A stretch of DNA of 64,000 nucleotides from Candidatus Leptovillus gracilis (GTDB lineage: Bacteria; Chloroflexota; Anaerolineae; Promineifilales; Promineifilaceae): assembly GCA_016716065.1 (NCBI GenBank), contig JADJXA010000004.1, positions 372,001 through 436,000 of the forward strand. Reading direction: 5' to 3'. A model generated the notes under the pieces. That model saw only the letters and a program-made list of their open reading frames with translations. It had not been told where the DNA came from and made no database searches. The position numbers were made by a program, and so were the translations under genes. Shown piece by piece: positions 59,624 to 64,000 of the stretch. The stretch's first letter is position 1; each line of letters starts with the position of its first letter.

Positions 59624-60708
59624 TGCAAGCAAAAATTACCCTACTGCCCGGCGATGGTATCGGCCCGGAAGTTGTGGCTGAGGCGCATAAAGTGCTGGCG
59701 GTCATCGCCGCTCAATACAACCATACCTTCACCTTTAACCAGCAGCTTGCCGGGGGCATTGCCATTGACGAAACCGGCCATCCTCTGCCAGAGGAAACCC
59801 TGAACGCCTGTCTGCACAGCGACGCCGTGCTGTTAGGCGCGGTGGGCGGCCCCAAATGGAGCGATCCAAAAGCGGCCGTCAGGCCGGAACAAGGGCTGCT
59901 GCAACTACGCAAAGTGCTGAACGCCTTCGCCAATTTGCGCCCGGTGAAGGTGTTCGATGCTCTGGCCGACGCCAGCCCGCTGAAACTAGAGCGCGTGCGG
60001 GGCGTGGACATCATGTTTGTGCGCGAGCTGACCGGCGGTATTTACTTTGGGCAGCCATCGGGCCGGGAGATGGTCCCGGAAGGGCGCAGCGGTCACGATA
60101 CAATGCGTTACAACGAATTGGAGATTCGGCGGGTGCTGAAGGTGGCGTTTGAACTGGCGCGCGGCCGTCGTGGCAAAGTTACGTCGGTGGATAAGGCCAA
60201 TGTGCTGGCGACGATGCGCGTCTGGCGTGAAGTGGCCCACGAAGTGGCCGCCGAATACCCGGACATCGCCTATGAAGACGTGCTGGTGGACGCCATGGCG
60301 ATGTACCTCATCAATCGCCCGGCCGATTTTGACGTGGTGGTGACGGGCAATATGTTTGGCGATATTTTGTCTGACGAGGCTTCGATGATCACCGGCTCGT
60401 TGGGGATGCTGCCCTCGGCGTCGTTGGGCGAGCCGGGTTCTATTGGCCTGTATGAGCCGATTCACGGCTCTGCGCCGGATATTGCCGGCAAGGGCATTGC
60501 CAACCCGTTGGCGACGATTCTGAGCGTGGCGATGATGCTGCGCTGGAGTTTTGGCTTGTACACAGAGGCGGCGGCGGTGGAAACGGCCGTTTCCCACATC
60601 CTGGCCGCCGGCCACCGCACCGCCGACATCGCCGCCCCAGGACAAACCCCCATCGGCACACAAGCCATGGGCGACCTGGTGGCCCAAACCCTGAGCGAGA
60701 GTATATAG
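59620..60708 (+). CDS. leuB: 3-isopropylmalate dehydrogenase
   Basis: 362 residues, normal length. ITLLPGDGIGPEVVAEAHKV at the N-terminus, substrate Arg segments (RPEQGLLQLRKVL), DIMFVRELTGGIYFGQPSGR, metal-binding Asp cluster in DVVVTGNMFGDILSDEASMI and the NAD-side GSAPDIAGKGIANPLATIL. It oxidises 3-isopropylmalate in leucine synthesis and probably 3-methylmalate in the citramalate route. ATG at 59620 or 59623; the second has better spacing to AGAGGAGA. Confidence 0.95.
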   Translation: MMQAKITLLPGDGIGPEVVAEAHKVLAVIAAQYNHTFTFNQQLAGGIAIDETGHPLPEETLNACLHSDAVLLGAVGGPKWSDPKAAVRPEQGLLQLRKVLNAFANLRPVKVFDALADASPLKLERVRGVDIMFVRELTGGIYFGQPSGREMVPEGRSGHDTMRYNELEIRRVLKVAFELARGRRGKVTSVDKANVLATMRVWREVAHEVAAEYPDIAYEDVLVDAMAMYLINRPADFDVVVTGNMFGDILSDEASMITGSLGMLPSASLGEPGSIGLYEPIHGSAPDIAGKGIANPLATILSVAMMLRWSFGLYTEAAAVETAVSHILAAGHRTADIAAPGQTPIGTQAMGDLVAQTLSESI

Positions 60709-60775
60709 CTAGAGCTAGAGTATAGAGCTAGAGGAAGAGTTCATTCTTCCTCTCGCTCTCGCTCTCGCTCTCGCT
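60705..60775. repeat. Word-type inverted repeat between leuB and phosphofructokinase genes
   Basis: Variants of TAGAGCTAGAG and AGAGGAAGAG on one side, CTTCCTCTCGCTCTCGCTCT on the other. It contains the leuB stop and reaches the stop of the converging phosphofructokinase gene. Confidence 0.75.
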
Positions 60776-61940
60776 AATAAAGGAACATCGGCTTACCCAT
60801 CACCTGGCGGACTTTAGGGCGGTATTCCTTTTTGTCGTACAGTTCGTCCACGTCTACGCGCTTGACGCCGGTGGCGACGGTACTCATGGGGATGTGGGTG
60901 TATGTGCCGTCGCGCAGCGCCACCATCCGGCCGCTGACCCCATCTTCAATCAGGTCCATGGCCATGTGGGCATAATTGGCGGCCACCATCAGGTCCAGGG
61001 CGTCGGGCGCGCCGGAGCGCATCAGGTAGCCCACGCGCTGGTTGATGATGTTTTCGCCGGTGATTTTATTGAGCGCTTCGCCGGTAATTTCGCCGATACC
61101 GCCCAATTTGCGATGGCCATAGGCGTCGGTTTCGCCGTATTCCACCACTTTGCCGCCCACCATGTGCGCCCCTTCGCTGATCGTGACCATGGCGTAATTG
61201 CTGGGGTTGGTGCGCTTGTCTTGCAGCACCAGTTCGGCCAGTTTTTCCGGGTCGAAGGGCACTTCGGAGATGATGGCCCGGTCTACCCCGGCCAGGTAGG
61301 AGCTGATCAGGCTGGTTTCGCCGCTGTTACGGCCGAACAGTTCCACCACGGCGATGCGTTCGTGGGAGCCGGTGCTGGTGCGCAGTTGATTGAGGAAGAG
61401 GACGCTGCGGGTAACGGCCGTGCTAAAACCAATGCAATAATCTGTGCCATATACGTCATTGTCCATCGTCTTGGGGATGGCGATTACCGGGAAGCCTTCG
61501 CTGTGCAGCCGTTCGCCGTAGCTTAATGTATCGTCGCCGCCAATGGGAATCAGCCGATCTATACCCAGAAATTCCAGATTCGCCAAAACGTGCGGCGTAA
61601 AGTCGCGCAGGCGCGTGTCTTCGGCTTCCGCCGCCAGATGCTCCGGGTCTTTTAGAAATTCGGGCACGCGGCTGGGCTTTACCTTGCCCGGATGAGTGCG
61701 ACTGGTATGTAAAAATGTGCCGCCGGTGCGGTCAATCGTCCGCACGACCTGGTTGTCTAGTCTGATAAAGTTTTTCTCAAAACTCTCCGGGTCGTCCCGG
61801 TTAAAATCTAGCAGCCCGCCCCAGCCACGGCGCACACCCACAATCTCGTGCCCCTGGTCCACCGCGCGGTTGACGACGGCTTTGATGCATGGATTCAGGC
61901 CGGGCACGTCGCCTCCGCCGGTTAAAATGCCAATTTTCAT
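60774..61940 (-). CDS. 6-phosphofructokinase, PPi-type residues
   Basis: 388 residues from the ATG at 61938-61940 (AAGGAGACACAG upstream; a longer frame lacks a site). PFK-A fold: MKIGILTGGGDVPGLNPCIK, GGDDT at 134-138 and PKTMDNDVYGTDYCIGFSTA at 156-175. The D137 and K157 replace the two glycines (G104, G124 in Escherichia coli PfkA) that mark ATP-dependent enzymes; Asp and Lys mark PPi-dependent ones. So it likely runs fructose-6-P/fructose-1,6-P2 reversibly with pyrophosphate. Paralogue of the following gene. Confidence 0.9.
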   Translation of the reverse strand: MKIGILTGGGDVPGLNPCIKAVVNRAVDQGHEIVGVRRGWGGLLDFNRDDPESFEKNFIRLDNQVVRTIDRTGGTFLHTSRTHPGKVKPSRVPEFLKDPEHLAAEAEDTRLRDFTPHVLANLEFLGIDRLIPIGGDDTLSYGERLHSEGFPVIAIPKTMDNDVYGTDYCIGFSTAVTRSVLFLNQLRTSTGSHERIAVVELFGRNSGETSLISSYLAGVDRAIISEVPFDPEKLAELVLQDKRTNPSNYAMVTISEGAHMVGGKVVEYGETDAYGHRKLGGIGEITGEALNKITGENIINQRVGYLMRSGAPDALDLMVAANYAHMAMDLIEDGVSGRMVALRDGTYTHIPMSTVATGVKRVDVDELYDKKEYRPKVRQVMGKPMFLY

Positions 61941-61986
61941 CTGTGTCTCCTTCAAAAATGGATGTGTGGCTCAACGGCCGTTCATA

Positions 61987-62027
61987 AAAAAAGGCAAGCC
62001 ATTGACCCCTTGGCCTATTGGCTTGCC
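61987..62027 (-). terminator. Intrinsic terminator after the second phosphofructokinase gene
   Basis: GGCAAGCCA/TGGCTTGCC outer stem with a further pairing inside, then seven U on the minus strand. It separates the two phosphofructokinase genes, so the 60774-61940 gene is expressed on its own or by readthrough. Confidence 0.75.
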
Positions 62028-62068
62028 CCGTTTCTATAGTTGTCTGTTCTGCTGGTAAACGGCAAACT

Positions 62069-63274
62069 TTACCCTTCGCTGGTCATGATCATCAACGGCT
62101 TCATCTCAAAGCTCTTGTAATGCGGCCGTAAACGCTCTGTGTTGTAGAACTCTTTGACGTTGACGAACTTTTTCTTGCTGGTGACCACGGTGATTGGCAC
62201 GTTATCGTAACGGCCGTTCTTCAGGACTACCAGACGGCCGTAGATATTATTTAAAATCAGGTCCAACGCCAGGTTACCATAAGCCATCGGCACAATCGAA
62301 TCAATGGCGTCGGGGTCGCCGCCGCGCACCAGATAGCCCAATTTTTGGTTAATGACGTTAATGGCTTTGCCATTGTTGTACTTGGGTGACAATTCCTTCA
62401 GTTTGGCCGACACCATGTCGCCAATGCCGCCTAATTTAGCATGGCCATAAGCGTCCTTTTCCGCTTCCTTGAACACCATTTCACCCCCGGCAAACGTCGC
62501 CCCTTCGGAAACCAGCACCACTGAATAACGGCTGGGATTTTTATACCGATCTTCGGCCAACAAACCGGTCAACAAATCCACGTCGAACTGATATTCCGGG
62601 ATGACACAGCGGTTGGCGGCCCCGGCCATCGTCGGCAGCATGGCCGTGAAACCAGCATAGCGGCCAAACACTTCCAGCACCAAAAAGCGCTCATGCGACC
62701 CAGCCGATGTGCGCAGGCTGTTGGTCATCTGAATAGTGCGGGTGACACAGGTGCTAAAACCGATGCAGTAATCGGTTCCGGGCACGTCGTTGTCCATCGT
62801 TTTGGGGATAGCCACCACCTTCACCCCTTCCTGGTAGAGGCGCACGCCATAACTCAGCGTATCGTCGCCGCCAATGGGGATCAGGTACTCAATGCCCAAA
62901 TACTCCAGATTTTTGATGATTTCCGGCGTCAGGTCGTTGATTTCATCGTTGTAGGTGTCGCGTAGATGTTCGGGCACGTCGTTTTTGCGCATGTGGCTGG
63001 GGCGGGTGCGCGAACTGTGTAAAAATGTGCCGCCGGTGCGGCCGGCTTTGTTGACGACTTCTTCGGTCAATACCTGGTAGTTGTAGCTGTTGTCGGCTTT
63101 GGGATCACGGATTAATTCCGTGATACCGGCCCAACCGCGGCGCAGCCCAATCACTGTATAGCCTTCGCGGATGGCGCGGATGGTTACGGCGCGAATGGCC
63201 GGATTCAGGCCCGGCACGTCGCCGCCGCCGGTCAGGATGCCAATGACCCCTTTTGTTTTGTTCACGTTTGCCAT
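62069..63274 (-). CDS. 6-phosphofructokinase, PPi-type residues (paralogue)
   Basis: 401 residues from the ATG at 63272-63274, with AAAGGAGC ~11 nt upstream; an in-frame ATG 24 nt earlier has no site. GVIGILTGGGDVPGLNPAIR, IPIGGDDTLSYGVRLY and PKTMDNDVPGTDYCIGFSTC, with the same Asp and Lys as the neighbour. The C-terminal third is longer and more basic (KKKFVNVKEFYNTERLRPHY). Two adjacent paralogues suggest one may use ATP or a different sugar phosphate, or act in a mixed oligomer. Confidence 0.9.
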   Translation of the reverse strand: MANVNKTKGVIGILTGGGDVPGLNPAIRAVTIRAIREGYTVIGLRRGWAGITELIRDPKADNSYNYQVLTEEVVNKAGRTGGTFLHSSRTRPSHMRKNDVPEHLRDTYNDEINDLTPEIIKNLEYLGIEYLIPIGGDDTLSYGVRLYQEGVKVVAIPKTMDNDVPGTDYCIGFSTCVTRTIQMTNSLRTSAGSHERFLVLEVFGRYAGFTAMLPTMAGAANRCVIPEYQFDVDLLTGLLAEDRYKNPSRYSVVLVSEGATFAGGEMVFKEAEKDAYGHAKLGGIGDMVSAKLKELSPKYNNGKAINVINQKLGYLVRGGDPDAIDSIVPMAYGNLALDLILNNIYGRLVVLKNGRYDNVPITVVTSKKKFVNVKEFYNTERLRPHYKSFEMKPLMIMTSEG

Positions 63275-63361
63275 GAAAAATGAAGCTCCTTTTTTCAATC
63301 TATAGACCTGTCAGGTCTTAATTATATCTGCTGCTGGTTTTGAAGCGACCAGATTGTCCGG

Positions 63362-64000
63362 TTATGGGGCGGTCAGGGCGGCCACAAACAGGTTGAGGGC
63401 GGTGATCATGTCGTTGCGGCCGGTTTTGACGGCTACGTCTACGTCGAGCAGGTGGCGGTAGATTTGCTCTAGCTGTGGCAGGCTGAACTGCGCGCTTTGT
63501 TGGTGCAGTTTGCCGGCCACAAAACTGTGCAGCTTCAGCCGCTGGCTGATGGCCGGGGGGCGGCCGCCGGCGTCTACCATTTCTCGTACTTGAATGAGCA
63601 GCCGGAACTGACGCACGAACATGGAAAAGAGGAAGAAGGGGTCGGCCCCTTCCTGAAATTTTTGTTGCAGCAGCAGCGCCGCTTTTTTGCTGTTGCGGTT
63701 GCCCAAGGCGTCTACCAGGTCAAAAATGCTGGCTTCGGCCAGATAGGGGCTTAAAATGGTTACGTCTTCGCCGTTGATTTCGCCATCTATTTTGTAGATG
63801 ACCAGCTTTTCGATTTCGTTGTCCAGGATTTGCAGGTTGTTGCCGATGTTGGTGGCCAGCAGGTGGATGGCGTGGGGGGTGATACGGCCGTTCTTCTCTT
63901 CCACCCGCTGCCGAATCCACCGGTCTAACTGCGGGCCTTCTGGTCGGGTGAACAGTTTTTCAAAACCGGTTTTCTCTGCTCGCGCCAATTTGACGATAGC
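63362..64000 (-). CDS. holA: DNA polymerase III delta subunit (5' end outside window)
   Basis: The visible part is the C-terminal ~212 residues. The frame is open through base 64000 (AIVKLARAEKTGFEK at the edge). It has the HolA pattern: ITPHAIHLLATNIGNNLQIL then DNEIEKLVIY, IFDLVDALGNRNSKKAALLL and the helical collar domain with FFLFSMFVRQFRLLIQVREM. Delta opens the beta sliding clamp. The N-terminal ATPase-like domain is missing only because of the window edge. Confidence 0.9.
   Translation of the reverse strand, partial: AIVKLARAEKTGFEKLFTRPEGPQLDRWIRQRVEEKNGRITPHAIHLLATNIGNNLQILDNEIEKLVIYKIDGEINGEDVTILSPYLAEASIFDLVDALGNRNSKKAALLLQQKFQEGADPFFLFSMFVRQFRLLIQVREMVDAGGRPPAISQRLKLHSFVAGKLHQQSAQFSLPQLEQIYRHLLDVDVAVKTGRNDMITALNLFVAALTAP

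Overview
This is a GC-rich bacterial chromosome segment with 52 recognisable protein genes and no rRNA, tRNA or CRISPR array that I can see. Gene content and protein style suggest Chloroflexota, Anaerolineae/Ardenticatenia-like: WD40-STAND proteins, PPi-type phosphofructokinases, citramalate synthase, an expansin and simple lipoproteins. That placement is inference, because no phylogenetic marker is complete here. The DNA has two strong signatures. The octamer palindrome ACGGCCGT recurs constantly; by eye I counted 18 copies in the first 10 kb. Many intergenic gaps are filled by locus-specific short 'words' arranged as long inverted repeats just before the next gene's ribosome-binding site.

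Layout. 1-5.4 kb: a truncated response regulator, dodecin, an MFS-HEAT protein, a zinc-ribbon membrane protein and a uracil-permease-like transporter behind a ~240-nt leader with two tandem terminators. 5.7-20.6 kb: a glycerol/dihydroxyacetone (DHA) module, all on the minus strand. It holds dhaM (a complete EIIA-HPr-EI fusion), glpC-glpB-glpA (anaerobic glycerol-3-phosphate dehydrogenase), glpK, dhaL, dhaK, glpF and the activator dhaR. Glycerol enters by GlpF and is oxidised through glycerol-3-phosphate to DHA phosphate, while free DHA is phosphorylated from PEP by DhaKLM; both routes meet at triose phosphate. 20.8-30 kb: an expansin, a Zn/Cd P-type ATPase, a cytochrome c peroxidase/beta-helix fusion, a cytochrome c lipoprotein, a propeller lipoprotein and a CrtL-type lycopene cyclase. 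30-34 kb: a STAND ATPase with a membrane helix and 14 WD40 repeats. 34.5-40.2 kb: RlmI-like methyltransferase, homoserine kinase and pyruvate dehydrogenase E1alpha-E1beta-E2.

40.4-45 kb: two-component regulators and a PucR-type activator. 45.3-60.7 kb: a branched-chain amino-acid cluster, ilvB-ilvN-ilvC-leuA-(methyltransferase)-leuC-(two small genes)-leuD-cimA-(toxin-antitoxin, J-domain protein, YbaK, exported protein)-leuB. It is preceded by a classical leader-peptide attenuator whose 28-residue peptide is dense in Ile, Leu and Val codons. cimA next to leuBCD implies isoleucine synthesis from pyruvate by citramalate as well as leucine synthesis. 60.8-64 kb: two tandem PPi-type phosphofructokinases and a truncated DNA polymerase III delta gene.

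Quality warning: five genes (glpB, dhaR, rlmI-like, pdhA, pdhB) carry single-base frameshifts, six events in all, inside otherwise well-conserved reading frames, and thrB lacks an internal segment. Several lie at short homopolymers, so sequencing or assembly error must be excluded before calling them pseudogenes.
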